A stretch of 64,000 nt of DNA from Balneolaceae bacterium UBA7797 (GTDB lineage Bacteria > Bacteroidota > Rhodothermia > Balneolales > Balneolaceae). The position numbers were made by a program, and so were the translations under genes. Where the stretch lies: assembly GCA_002480645.1 (NCBI GenBank), contig DLCN01000023.1, positions 62,001-126,000 on the forward strand, in the 5' to 3' direction. The notes under the pieces are model-generated. The model was not told the origin of the DNA. It saw only the letters and a list, made by a program, of their open reading frames with translations, and made no database searches. Positions 1 through 9,262 of this stretch are shown piece by piece (within the stretch, counting starts at the first letter, position 1; each line of letters begins with the position of its first letter).

Positions 1-774
1 TGGTCGAAAGATGCCATCCTGACGGCAGGCCTGCAGGCCGACCCGGCCTCATGGTACTTTCCCGCTGTGCTGATTGGCGCCTTTTTTACTGCTATCTATA
101 TGGGCCGCGCATTCGGGATTTTATGGAAAGGACACAGCGAACCGGAAGAAAAGCCAAAGAAACTGCCCTGGATGCATCTCGGATATCTAACTCTGATATC
201 GGCTGTTATTGCCGGCTGGTTGTTTCTGGATCCTTTGGTTGAAACGTCAGGTTTTTCCATTCCAAAAAACAACATTGCCATGATAAGCGGGCTTGGAGCT
301 GCTTTTCTTGGTTTGGCAGCAGGCTGGTTTGCCACCGCTCCCATCTTTAAAACCCAGGTGTGGATGTTTTTCCGGGATAACTATCCCGTAGCAGGCGGCT
401 ACACCAATGTTATCGTGCAACCGTTTCAGATGCTGGCAACCGGCGCAAACCTGATCGAACAATTTCTGCTTCAATCTGTCTTTGAGATTGGCAAGGCGTT
501 TTTAATGTTGGCGCGCTGGCTGGCCAATGTGCCGGACCGTGCGATGGCTTTTGTGATCGACCAAATCGGGACATTCAATCTGAACATCGGCCAATGGTCC
601 CAAATAACGGACGATCGCGGCATTGTGGAGTGGATTGCCGGCTTGGTGGCATCCATCCAGCGACTGGGCCAATACGGGCGGAACATTCAATCGGGACTGG
701 TTCACCGCGAACTAGCATGGTCGGTGTACGGTATGATCTTAGCTTTAATTATTTTATCACTAACCTATCTGTAA
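1..774 (+). CDS. nuoL: NADH-quinone oxidoreductase subunit L, C-terminal part
   Basis: This is the C-terminal 257 residues of the NuoL antiporter-like proton-pumping subunit of respiratory complex I, cut by the window start. Reading frame 1 is open from base 1 and begins WSKDAIL, which matches the FSKDxIL segment of NuoL. Hydrophobic helices follow, then a long amphipathic stretch and a last membrane helix (ALIILSLTYL), as expected for the NuoL lateral helix and its anchor. It ends 3 bp before nuoM, so it belongs to a nuo operon. The family assignment rests mainly on this order and the motif. Confidence 0.9.
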   Translation, partial: WSKDAILTAGLQADPASWYFPAVLIGAFFTAIYMGRAFGILWKGHSEPEEKPKKLPWMHLGYLTLISAVIAGWLFLDPLVETSGFSIPKNNIAMISGLGAAFLGLAAGWFATAPIFKTQVWMFFRDNYPVAGGYTNVIVQPFQMLATGANLIEQFLLQSVFEIGKAFLMLARWLANVPDRAMAFVIDQIGTFNLNIGQWSQITDDRGIVEWIAGLVASIQRLGQYGRNIQSGLVHRELAWSVYGMILALIILSLTYL

Positions 775-777
775 ATC

Positions 778-2256
778 ATGGATTTTTCATCATTACCATT
801 GCTCTCAATCACTACATTCTTGCCGGTTATAGGGGCACTTGTCATTATGGTACTCCGCCCCAAACAAACCAAAACCGCCTATGGTATTGGGATAACCTTC
901 GCGTCACTCACCCTGTTGGCTGCTATTATGATCTGGATACAGGGTATAGGCAGCAGTTTGTCACAAGTTGAAGAACTCAGCTGGATACCATCCTTAGGCA
1001 TAGCTTACCGGTTGGGAGTGGACGGCATTAGCTTTCCCCTGGTGCTGTTGACGGCATTTTTGTTCCTGACCTCGCTGATTTTTTCTGCAAAGATCAAGGA
1101 TAGCGCCAATATCTTTATTCAACTGGTTTTGATGCTGGAGACCGCCTGTCTTGGGGTATTCCTTTCGCTTGACCTCTTCCTTTTTTACGTGTTTTTTGAA
1201 ATCACTCTTGTTGGCATGTATTTTATCATAGCCAAATGGGGGCACGAACATCGCAAAAAGGCGGCTTTAACTTTCTTTATCTATACCCTGATAGGCAGTT
1301 TGTTTCTGCTGCTGGCGTTTTTGGCGCTGTATCTTTTTTCCGATACCAATACGTTTGACATACAACAGTTGATAACAAATCCTACCATAACCGGACTTGC
1401 AGCTACGCTTACGTTCTGGGGATTATTTATCGCTTTTGCTATTAAAACACCGCTTTTCCCATTCCATACGTGGCTTCCTTTGGCTCACACCGAAGCACCT
1501 GCTGCCGGAAGTGCCATCCTGGCGGGGGTGTTGCTGAAACTGGGCACCTATGGTTTTATTCGCTTTCCATTGCAAATGACGCCTGATGCATTTCGTGAAT
1601 TTGCACCTTACGTCATCGTCATTGCCGTCTTTACAGCGCTGTACGGGGCTTTCGTAGCCTTGGCCCAAACCGACATCAAACGGATGGTGGCCTACACCAG
1701 TGTAAACCACATGGGGTATCTGATATTTGGTGTGGCCATAGCAGCCGTCACCACTACCACATCCGGAATGATTGCCCTGGACGGAGCGGTACTTCAAATG
1801 ATAAGCCACGGTGTGGTTACAGGGGTGCTTTTCCTGCTGGTAGGAGCTCTTCAGGATCGCACTGGTACGCGGGAAATGAACGAAATGACCGGTCTGCTAA
1901 AAACCTATCCAATATTAAGCGGACTTTTTATGCTCGCGGCCTTTGCTTCTCTGGGACTGCCCGGGCTGGCTCATTTCCCTGCCGAGTTTCAAATCTTTTT
2001 AGGCGGCTTTGATGTGTACCCGGTCGCCGTCGGGATCATCATCATTGGCTTGCCGATTACTACAGCCCTGTACCTGAGGGCTATTCAAAAAGTATTTTTA
2101 GGTACCTTGCCGGAAGGATTTACCGGACTTAAAGATTTGGGAAGCCGAGAGCTGTGGGCTATTGTTCCTTTGATATTAGCTACCATACTGATTGGAGTAT
2201 ATCCCGATTCCCTGCTCTCGATGATTCATGCTACAACTAATTTCTTCGGACTGTAA
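778..2256 (+). CDS. nuoM: NADH-quinone oxidoreductase subunit M
   Basis: NuoM, 492 residues, is one of the three antiporter-like membrane subunits of complex I and translocates protons during NADH oxidation. The whole protein is a string of membrane helices. Family landmarks are the glutamate in VFFEITLVGMY, the KTPLFPFHTWLPLAHTEAP segment with its functional lysine and histidines, and the QMISHGVVTGVLFLLVG segment. Length is normal for the family. It starts 3 bp after nuoL and ends 5 bp before nuoN, so the three are almost certainly co-transcribed. Nothing in it looks damaged. Confidence 0.96.
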   Translation: MDFSSLPLLSITTFLPVIGALVIMVLRPKQTKTAYGIGITFASLTLLAAIMIWIQGIGSSLSQVEELSWIPSLGIAYRLGVDGISFPLVLLTAFLFLTSLIFSAKIKDSANIFIQLVLMLETACLGVFLSLDLFLFYVFFEITLVGMYFIIAKWGHEHRKKAALTFFIYTLIGSLFLLLAFLALYLFSDTNTFDIQQLITNPTITGLAATLTFWGLFIAFAIKTPLFPFHTWLPLAHTEAPAAGSAILAGVLLKLGTYGFIRFPLQMTPDAFREFAPYVIVIAVFTALYGAFVALAQTDIKRMVAYTSVNHMGYLIFGVAIAAVTTTTSGMIALDGAVLQMISHGVVTGVLFLLVGALQDRTGTREMNEMTGLLKTYPILSGLFMLAAFASLGLPGLAHFPAEFQIFLGGFDVYPVAVGIIIIGLPITTALYLRAIQKVFLGTLPEGFTGLKDLGSRELWAIVPLILATILIGVYPDSLLSMIHATTNFFGL

Positions 2257-2261
2257 TAACG

Positions 2262-3623
2262 ATGGCAACTGATTTACTGAATATTTCACCACAGCTTATT
2301 GTTTTATCCACCACGGTTATCGTGTTATGCCTGGAAATGGCCCGATTACCCCGGGCTGCACTATGGGCTTTGGTGGTTGGCATGCTCACAGCCACCGGTG
2401 TTGCCGTAGATATGCTGGGGACAGACACAACAGCTTTTTCCACTACCTTCCGTGTTGACGCACTCAGCTTGTGGGCCGTCATCATTCTGGGGCCGGCAAC
2501 CATCCTTTTTGCTTTGCTGGGCCGATCGGAGCTGAAAGATTCGGCCCGCGAAGGCACCATATACAGCCTGATGGGCTTTTCAGCCTTGGGAGCCATGATT
2601 TTGGCGGGCAGCGGAGATCTCATGTTCATTGTACTGGGCCTGCTTATTAGTACTCTTGCCGGTATGGCCATGGCAGCTCACCCCAGGAACGACCCTTCCA
2701 GCGAAGGAGCGATGAAGTACTTTATTTACGGATCAGTAGCCGGAGCCATCATGCTTTTCGGGCTAACCTTCTGGGCGGGCCTTGCCGGAACGACGCTGAT
2801 TTCCGGGATTAACAATCCTGACTTATCCTCTTATGCCGTTATGTTCGGCTTTATTACCCTGGTAATTGGAATCGGCTATGCGGCTTCCCTGTTTCCCGTC
2901 CATTTCTGGACGCCCGACACTTTTGAGGGCGCACCCGTCTCCATAGCCGCCTACCTGTCGGTAGTTCCCAAGATAGGGGCCCTGTTTGCACTCGCGCAGG
3001 TGGTTCGTGATCTTCCGGTTTCCCTTGTTGACTGGCCGTTGATCCTGGCCGTGCTGGCCGCGCTGTCCATGACCTTTGGCAATGTGGTAGCGCTGTGGCA
3101 GGACAATGTGATCCGGCTGCTGGCCTACTCCACTATTGCACAGTCAGGGTATTATCTGTTGGGAGTAATCGGAGTGGGACAAAGTACGCTTGCGATCGAT
3201 TCAATGGTGGTTTTTGGGGTAGCATACCTGCTTATGAACGCAGGCGCTTTTGCCATTACTTTGGGCGAAGGCACCCGGCTGGACGATTTTAAAGGCATGG
3301 GAAAACGCCGGCCCTGGCAGGCGGTGGGTATGACCATTTTCCTGCTCTCCCTGGTAGGGATGCCGCCCCTGGCCGGCTTTGCCGGCAAATTTCTACTGTT
3401 TGGGGCAGCCATAGAATCCGGATATAGCTGGCTGGCGGTTGTTGCCATCCTGAACAGCGCAATTTCTCTTGCAGTTTATATGCGGATTGTGGTACCCATA
3501 TTTTTTCAGGAAGCCGAAGATGGGCAAATCAGAACTTACGCTCCGGGAACATCCTTCGTATGGATAAGCACACTTGCCTTAACGATAGCTGCGGGAATTG
3601 GCGTGCAGTGGTTTCTGGGTTAA
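2262..3623 (+). CDS. nuoN: NADH-quinone oxidoreductase subunit N
   Basis: NuoN, 453 residues, is the third antiporter-like proton-pumping subunit of complex I. It has about fourteen predicted membrane helices and the typical segments AMKYFIYGSVAGAIMLFG, VHFWTPDTFEGAP and RLLAYSTIAQSGYYLLG, with lysine, histidine and tryptophan at the usual places. It is the last nuo gene here; the order L-M-N is the standard end of a nuo operon. An ion channel gene follows after 11 bp, so that gene may be read from the same transcript. Confidence 0.95.
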   Translation: MATDLLNISPQLIVLSTTVIVLCLEMARLPRAALWALVVGMLTATGVAVDMLGTDTTAFSTTFRVDALSLWAVIILGPATILFALLGRSELKDSAREGTIYSLMGFSALGAMILAGSGDLMFIVLGLLISTLAGMAMAAHPRNDPSSEGAMKYFIYGSVAGAIMLFGLTFWAGLAGTTLISGINNPDLSSYAVMFGFITLVIGIGYAASLFPVHFWTPDTFEGAPVSIAAYLSVVPKIGALFALAQVVRDLPVSLVDWPLILAVLAALSMTFGNVVALWQDNVIRLLAYSTIAQSGYYLLGVIGVGQSTLAIDSMVVFGVAYLLMNAGAFAITLGEGTRLDDFKGMGKRRPWQAVGMTIFLLSLVGMPPLAGFAGKFLLFGAAIESGYSWLAVVAILNSAISLAVYMRIVVPIFFQEAEDGQIRTYAPGTSFVWISTLALTIAAGIGVQWFLG

Positions 3624-3634
3624 ATAAATAAAGT

Positions 3635-4660
3635 ATGCATACATTTTATCTTATTTTAGGTATCACCATAATCGTCGTAATTGCTTACGACTTTTTCTAT
3701 ACCACGCTTTCCTTCAACGGGGCAGGATACCTGTCCCGGTTGACGAGCCGGTTCCTCTCGTCTCTTTTTCTTTTTTTGAACAGGTATGTCCCCCGGAGAA
3801 ACGCGTTGCGCTACTCCGGGGTAACGCATATCCTTTTTCTTCTTGGAATGTGGATCGGGCTTTTATGGATCGGATTTTTCCTGCTGCTGATGAGCGATCC
3901 CGGCTCGGTAGTAGAAGAAGGCACCGGATCCGCTGCAAGCGCTCTCACCAAAATGTATGTAAGCGGATATACCCTTTCCACCCTGGGAGTAGGTGACTAT
4001 GTACCGGGTTCCGAAGGGTGGCAAATTATAATGGCTGCTTTTTCATTTGCCGGCTTTATTTTCATAACCACCGCCATGACTTATCTGATGAGCCTGACCA
4101 CGGCGGTGATTCACAAAAGAAATCTCAGCCTTTTTATAGCAAATATGGGAGATTCTCCCGAAGAACTTGCAGCCAGTTTCTATGATGGAGAGCACTTCTC
4201 TATCTTGACTGATATTTCTGCCAGGCTCAGGGAGATGATCAACAAACATAACCAGAATCACTATGCCCACCCGGCTGTGCATTATTTTTACAGTACTGCC
4301 AGGGATGAATCACTATCCATAAATCTAGTAAATGTAGATGAAGCATTAACTATTCTGACCCATCACGTTGAATCAAAAACATGGCGAGTACAGGATATTA
4401 GGCCGCTCAGGGATGCTATTACAAAGTTTCTTGATACAGCCAGTCATCATTATCAGCAAAAAAATTTTGAAATTACTCACAGTACACCGCATCTTCAGTA
4501 TCTGAAATCCAACAAGATTCCATTGGTACAGAAATCTGCAATTTCTTCCTGCCAGAAAGAAATTCACGAACGCAGGTGTTCATTGAATGGACTGTTGCAA
4601 AGCAATGGCTGGAGTTGGAATGATATTTATCCCAAACAACAAATTACCAACTCAGATTAA
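3635..4660 (+). CDS. two-helix potassium-channel-like protein
   Basis: A 341-residue predicted cation channel subunit of the Ion_trans_2 type. The N-terminal part has membrane helices, a re-entrant pore loop and a second pore helix. The pore signature is STLGVGDYVPG around residues 114-124, where potassium channels normally have TVGYGD. Residues from about 170 onward form a soluble cytoplasmic domain of unknown ligand, rich in charged residues and histidine. The gene begins 11 bp after nuoN, suggesting co-transcription with complex I, and a link to membrane-potential control is possible but only inferred. The filter (GVGD instead of GYGD) leaves ion selectivity uncertain. Confidence 0.75.
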   Translation: MHTFYLILGITIIVVIAYDFFYTTLSFNGAGYLSRLTSRFLSSLFLFLNRYVPRRNALRYSGVTHILFLLGMWIGLLWIGFFLLLMSDPGSVVEEGTGSAASALTKMYVSGYTLSTLGVGDYVPGSEGWQIIMAAFSFAGFIFITTAMTYLMSLTTAVIHKRNLSLFIANMGDSPEELAASFYDGEHFSILTDISARLREMINKHNQNHYAHPAVHYFYSTARDESLSINLVNVDEALTILTHHVESKTWRVQDIRPLRDAITKFLDTASHHYQQKNFEITHSTPHLQYLKSNKIPLVQKSAISSCQKEIHERRCSLNGLLQSNGWSWNDIYPKQQITNSD

Positions 4661-4668
4661 CCGTCATT

Positions 4669-5367
4669 ATGCGTTTAAATATTTTCTCCTTAAGCATTAT
4701 CCTTTTGGCGGTTTTGCTTCCGGCTCATCTCCTCCATGCCCAACAATCTGAAGAAATGCTGCTCTTTGAGATCGACGACAACGAGTACAAAAAGTGCAAT
4801 TATAACAAAGAGGGAGAGCTGGAATCCTTTCAAAAGCTCCTAGTCGGTTCTATCGAGGAGAACGACGAAACCTACCGCCTTCCGGTAGAGCTGTATTCGT
4901 ATAACGCAGAAGGAGAACTTCAGGACAGCACCAAAACCCTTTATACCTGCAGGCCGGATGAACAACAGGTATTGTTAAATGTTTTCCCGTTTACCGACTA
5001 TGACAAGGGCAGTGAAATTAAAGTCAATTTGTTAGATTCGAAAACATTCTACCCGATTTCTCCCGAGCCCGGCTGGGAGATGAAACCTATTGAATTTGCT
5101 TTGAATATCGACAAGGGTTTGGTTGGATTTTTGGGCGGAAAAAGCAAAATTACCATCTACGAACGCCGCGTGGTATCCAACGATACGCTGCAAACCGGGC
5201 AGTATCAAATTAACTCGGAAGTAGATCTCGGTGTCTATGTGCTGGGCATCAAAATGAAAGGATTTGGGTACAGTGTAATTGAAATCATTGACAAGGACCG
5301 GGGAATTATCTGGCAAAAATTTACCAGTGAAGACGATGACAGCTATTTTGTGATCCGGTTGATTTGA
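4669..5367 (+). CDS. secreted protein of unknown function
   Basis: A 232-residue protein I do not recognise. It begins with a clear Sec signal peptide (hydrophobic LSIILLAVLLPAHLL, probable cleavage after LHAQ). The mature part is rich in acidic residues and beta-prone stretches, has two cysteines (KKCNYNKE and LYTCRPDE), and shows no catalytic motif I can name. It starts 8 bp after the ion channel gene on the same strand, so the two are probably one transcript, perhaps continuing the nuo operon. It is the last gene before the metal-resistance block. Confidence 0.6.
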   Translation: MRLNIFSLSIILLAVLLPAHLLHAQQSEEMLLFEIDDNEYKKCNYNKEGELESFQKLLVGSIEENDETYRLPVELYSYNAEGELQDSTKTLYTCRPDEQQVLLNVFPFTDYDKGSEIKVNLLDSKTFYPISPEPGWEMKPIEFALNIDKGLVGFLGGKSKITIYERRVVSNDTLQTGQYQINSEVDLGVYVLGIKMKGFGYSVIEIIDKDRGIIWQKFTSEDDDSYFVIRLI

Positions 5368-5482
5368 ACGCTTCTTTTATAACGAATAATAGTATCAAAG
5401 TTACCATTTTTTCTAGCCAGAACTACCGATAAAAATCAGTTAGCCTTCTAATTTCATTTTACACTATCAAATCAAATAAAAT

Positions 5483-5531
5483 TTTAAGCTTGTTTGATTT
5501 AAGCTTGTTTTAAGGATAATGGTATTAATAT
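5483..5531 (+). promoter_or_regulatory. TTTAAG direct-repeat operator and promoter, site 1
   Basis: TTTAAG occurs at 5483, 5498 and 5509. The last two are 11 bp apart and form the shared 18-bp motif TTTAAGCTTGTTTTAAGG. A -10-like TAATAT at 5526-5531 begins 11 bp after the second half-site, the same geometry as in sites 2 to 5. It stands 120 bp before the broken porin gene. Direct repeats with an 11-bp period are typical of OmpR-family regulators, so the regulator at 9259-9987 is the likely binder. The rest of the 283-bp gap (5368-5650) shows nothing else I can name. Confidence 0.6.
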
Positions 5532-5650
5532 TGAGTGGAAACTTGATTTTCAATTGTCATTCGAGACCATACTTGGAATTAGAATACAGGAAAGATCAGG
5601 AAATTAAAAAAATTCTAATACTCAACATCAAATAATTAATGGACACCACT

Positions 5651-6935
5651 ATGAAACTCACCATCAAACTAGTCACTTTTGTGATTTTCGCATTTTTTTA
5701 AGTGCGGGAACCGTTTTCGGGCAATTTACCAATGACCTGCAATATTTCAAATATCAGGATCAGCGGGGTGTCAATCAGTTCGAATCGCCATTCAAGACAA
5801 CTGTAAAATTTGAGGGTATTGAAGTACGAATTGGCGCGGCAAATACCCTTCAGTTTCAAGGGCTTCGGCACGATAATGCAGCAGGTTCCCTCTCCGATTT
5901 GGAATCAAACTTTAATCTGGCTACTTCCAACTTGGATCTTGATGTAGCTCTGGCTAATGGTGTGCGTATGCACTTACGCACCTACCTTTCATCGCAAAAT
6001 CATAATGAAGCATATGTAAAAGGTGGTTATCTACAAGTCGATCGACTTGATTTTATTCAAGAAGATTTTCTGGGCGGATTGATGGATAAGCTGCGCTTTA
6101 AGGTAGGACATATGGAGCTAAACTACGGGGATAACCATTTTAGAAGAACTGACAACGCTCAGGCTATTTTTAACCCGTTCGTCGGAAATTACATAATGGA
6201 TTCGTTTACAACCGAAGTGGCCGGTGAGGTATATTACTACAGTGGGCCAATGTTCGCTATGATTGGCCTTAGCAACGGAAAATTGAACCAAAGTGTTACC
6301 GATGCCACTGGAAATGTTTTAATACTAAACCCTCAATGTACGGTAAACTTGGGTTTGAAAGGCAAATCAATGACGATCTGCGTCTGCGCCTGACCGGCTC
6401 TATCCTCAATATAACACAGTCGCCTTCTATTTATCTATACTCTGGCGACCGGGCTGGTACCCGTTACTACAGTGTAATAGACGAAGGTTTCCGCGCAGGT
6501 CGTATTGCCCCCAGCTTCACCCCAGGCTTTGGCCAGCCTTCCGCTCCCGGTGAAATGACTGCTTTAATGATCAACCCATTCATCAAATACCAGGGCCTGG
6601 AGTTTTACGGAGTATTTGAAAATACCTCAGGAAAATTGAAAGCAGCTCCCAATCGCCGAACTTTTAATCAGTATGGAGCAGAACTACTCTACCGGTTTGG
6701 TGCCGGGGAAGATTTCTATATCGGTGGCCGATACAATCTTGTTGACGGTGAAACGGCTAACGGAAATATCGAAATCGACCGCATTAACATTGGCGGTGGC
6801 TGGTTCCTTACCAAAAACGTGCTGGCAAAGCTGGAGTATATCACTCAGAACTTTGACGGTGAAGGATACTCCGGTACCAAATATGAAAATGGAAAGTTTA
6901 AAGGGATAATGGTCGAGGCCGTTATCAGTTTTTAA
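5651..6935 (+). pseudogene. outer-membrane porin-like protein, two frameshifts
   Basis: A beta-barrel outer-membrane protein of about 425 residues, in three frames. The ATG at 5651 begins a signal peptide but meets TAA at 5699-5701. One more T in the T7 run at 5693-5699 would continue the frame as FFLSAGTVFGQF. The main frame then runs to about 6335, where one extra A would join it to the last frame (MYGKLGFERQ onward), which ends in a typical C-terminal strand (GIMVEAVISF). Repeats of alternating polar and aromatic residues fit a phosphate-selective-porin-like barrel, but I cannot fix the family. Both lesions are single-base losses in short runs, so a recent pseudogene or sequencing error are both possible. 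It is preceded by operator site 1. Confidence 0.6.
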
Positions 6936-6959
6936 AAATAGTTTCAAGTCCCAACCAAT

Positions 6960-6986
6960 TATGGCGCAGTGATAAACTGCGCCATA
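6960..6986 (+). terminator. hairpin terminator after the porin gene
   Basis: A perfect 10-bp GC-rich stem (TATGGCGCAG with CTGCGCCATA) and a 7-base loop lie 24 bp after the porin stop, followed by the short T-rich stretch TCTTTAC. It fits an intrinsic terminator for the porin transcript, with a weak T tract. Confidence 0.65.
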
Positions 6987-7172
6987 TCTTTACATAAACT
7001 ACGAAAGCTGTCTGAATCCAACCTACTGCTTTATTTTAATCATGAAAGCATTATCAGTCCCGGTAACTTCTTTAATACCTCAACCGACAAGATGTGCTCG
7101 AAAACTTTCCCACTAATACAAATTAAGCCAGTAGTGGGTTTGCCGCTTTATATTTTGAATTAGCTGGTCAAT

Positions 7173-7832
7173 ATGGAACTTCACGATTTTAGTATGAAAA
7201 AAATTTCCCAACAAACCGAACATACCCGAAAACGCTATAACGTCAGTTCGGTGGTGTATGACCTTATGGAATGGCCGGTTGAGTGGATATGGTATAACAA
7301 ATGGCGCAAACTGCTTTGGAAAAAGGTAGAAGGCCCAAATGTGCTTGAAATAGGCATAGGTACGGGAAAGAACATATCTTTCTACCCAAAAAATATTCGT
7401 GTCAATGGTATTGATCTCTCTCCCAAAATGCTGGAGCGGGCAAAGACGGTGCTTTCCAATTATCCAAATGAACGTGTCAGGCTTCAAGTAATGGATGTCC
7501 AAAATTTGGACTTTCCTGACAATTATTTTGACGAAGTGGTGGCCACTTTTGTTTTTTGCTCAGTGCCCGATCCCATATTGGGTTTGAAAGAAGCCCTACG
7601 AGTCACAAAACCGGGAGGTAAACTCCACGTGCTGGAACATATGCGCTCTCGGAATCCGTTATTTAGTTCAATGATGGTTAAGCTGGATGGCCCTATTCAT
7701 TATCTGAGTGGTGTTCATATCGCCCGCCAAACGGTGGAAAATGTGGAAGCTGCGGGATGGAAAATAGAACAAGTAAAGGATTTGACTATGGGAGGAATTT
7801 TTAAACGGATTAAAGCTACCAAATCCCACTAA
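7173..7832 (+). CDS. class I SAM-dependent methyltransferase
   Basis: A 219-residue soluble methyltransferase of the UbiE/Methyltransf_11 type. The AdoMet site is clear: VLEIGIGTGKN (motif I), the acidic residue in VNGIDLSPKML (motif II), and VMDVQNLDFPDNYFDEVVA further on. Its substrate cannot be told from sequence; the cysteines expected of an arsenite methyltransferase are missing. A second in-frame ATG lies at 7194 and is a plausible start; neither has a good Shine-Dalgarno sequence. It converges on the sensor kinase gene and overlaps its stop by 4 bp. Confidence 0.8.
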   Translation: MELHDFSMKKISQQTEHTRKRYNVSSVVYDLMEWPVEWIWYNKWRKLLWKKVEGPNVLEIGIGTGKNISFYPKNIRVNGIDLSPKMLERAKTVLSNYPNERVRLQVMDVQNLDFPDNYFDEVVATFVFCSVPDPILGLKEALRVTKPGGKLHVLEHMRSRNPLFSSMMVKLDGPIHYLSGVHIARQTVENVEAAGWKIEQVKDLTMGGIFKRIKATKSH

Positions 7833-9262
7833 GTTTTTTGTTCTTTTACTAATGGAAGTTCCACCACAAAGGTGCTCCCTTTACCGGGGCCATCGCTGTA
7901 TGCCTTTATTTTGCCACCGTACAATTCTATGATTGCTTTAACCAGTGGAAGGCCCAAGCCGCTTCCGGGCTGATCCTGTACTTTCTGCTGAGCATCACGG
8001 TAAAATCGCTCAAACAGGCGGTCCTTGGTATCACCTTCAAACCCGACACCAGTATCGCTGAGATGAAGTACGGCTTTACTGCTGGATCGTTTAAGCTCCA
8101 GATTAATGGTGCCTCCCTCTGGTGTATATTTCAAGGCATTTTCCAGCAGGTTGTTGATGACCTCCTCGATATAAGCTCCATGTGCCCGGACGTCCAGATT
8201 AAGATCAATCTGCGAGTGAACATCTATTTTCTTCTCTTGGGCATCTTTCCGGTATTTTCCTAACATCACTTCCGTAATGCGACTAAAATTAACGGTATCC
8301 GGCTTTGCTCGGTGGACCGACTCCACCCTCGAAAGTTGAAGGAGCAAGTGTACCATTTCACTCATTCGTCTCACTTCCACCAGCATTCGCTCAATCGTTT
8401 CCCGGTACTCTTCGATTGATCTGGGTTTTCTAAGCATGATTTCGGCCTCACTTTGCAGGGAGGAGAGGGGGGTCATAAGTTCGTGAGAGGCATCAGAAGA
8501 AAATCTTTTTTCTCGTTCAAAACCTTGCTGAAGTCGATTGAGCATTATATTAAAGGTTTCTGCCAGGTCAGTAAGCTCGTCTCGGACCTGATAATTTACA
8601 GGTATTCGCATATCCAGATCAGTGGCTGTAATGGATTTTGCTGCGTCGATGATAGCTGCTACCGGGGACAACGCTTTTTTTGACAGCCAGTATCCCCCGA
8701 GTATAGAAAAAGCAACACTTATCGCTATGAGAAAAAACAAATACTGCCTGAACCTGGTTAATTCTTCATGGAGGGTCCATTCAAAACCAGTGAGTTCCAG
8801 CCAGCCGCTCAGACTTCCGTTGTTGTCTTTTATTGGATAGTAAAGTGTACGAGCAGGTAATGACTGCCACTCACTGCTGAAAGAATTTCCCTGTGTTTCT
8901 TTAGGTATCTGGCGTTTAAGTGGTTCTTCTACTTCAGAAAAGTTTGGGCTTTTATAAACAAGGTTGCCCTTTTGATCGTATAATCGAACATACGTACCAT
9001 ACTCCACACCGCCTCTAAGTGCTTCATTCCTGCTGTACTCTGTCAAATCAATGGAAAGGGAATCTTCAGCTTGGATATATGGTAGCAGCTGTTCAGCCTC
9101 AAACAGCAGGTGGCGATCATAATTATGGTGGATCGATTGATGAAACGTTTCATATAAAAAATATCCAAACAAACTAAGCATCAAGAATAAACTTAATCCA
9201 TACCATAATGCCAACTTCTTTGATATTGAAAGCTCATTATAAAAAGTAAAAGCTGGTTTCAT
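7829..9262 (-). CDS. cusS: heavy-metal-type sensor histidine kinase (CusS-like)
   Basis: A 477-residue membrane sensor kinase. It has a first membrane helix at about residues 19-39, a periplasmic sensor domain of about 130 residues, a second helix at about 173-194, a HAMP linker, a HisKA domain with the phosphorylated histidine at about 260 (SSDASHELMTP), and an HATPase domain with the DTGVGF and GSGLGLPLV boxes. The layout matches CusS/CopS-type copper and silver sensors. It overlaps the response regulator gene by 4 bp (ATGA), so the pair is translationally coupled. The copper block around it supports copper or silver as the signal; the exact metal is inferred. Confidence 0.85.
   Translation of the reverse strand: MKPAFTFYNELSISKKLALWYGLSLFLMLSLFGYFLYETFHQSIHHNYDRHLLFEAEQLLPYIQAEDSLSIDLTEYSRNEALRGGVEYGTYVRLYDQKGNLVYKSPNFSEVEEPLKRQIPKETQGNSFSSEWQSLPARTLYYPIKDNNGSLSGWLELTGFEWTLHEELTRFRQYLFFLIAISVAFSILGGYWLSKKALSPVAAIIDAAKSITATDLDMRIPVNYQVRDELTDLAETFNIMLNRLQQGFEREKRFSSDASHELMTPLSSLQSEAEIMLRKPRSIEEYRETIERMLVEVRRMSEMVHLLLQLSRVESVHRAKPDTVNFSRITEVMLGKYRKDAQEKKIDVHSQIDLNLDVRAHGAYIEEVINNLLENALKYTPEGGTINLELKRSSSKAVLHLSDTGVGFEGDTKDRLFERFYRDAQQKVQDQPGSGLGLPLVKAIIELYGGKIKAYSDGPGKGSTFVVELPLVKEQKT

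Noticed and set aside
7173..7832. Methyltransferase as arsenite methyltransferase ArsM.
   Set aside because: The conserved cysteines of ArsM are missing and the best match is the general UbiE/Methyltransf_11 pattern; the same holds for 43058-43711.
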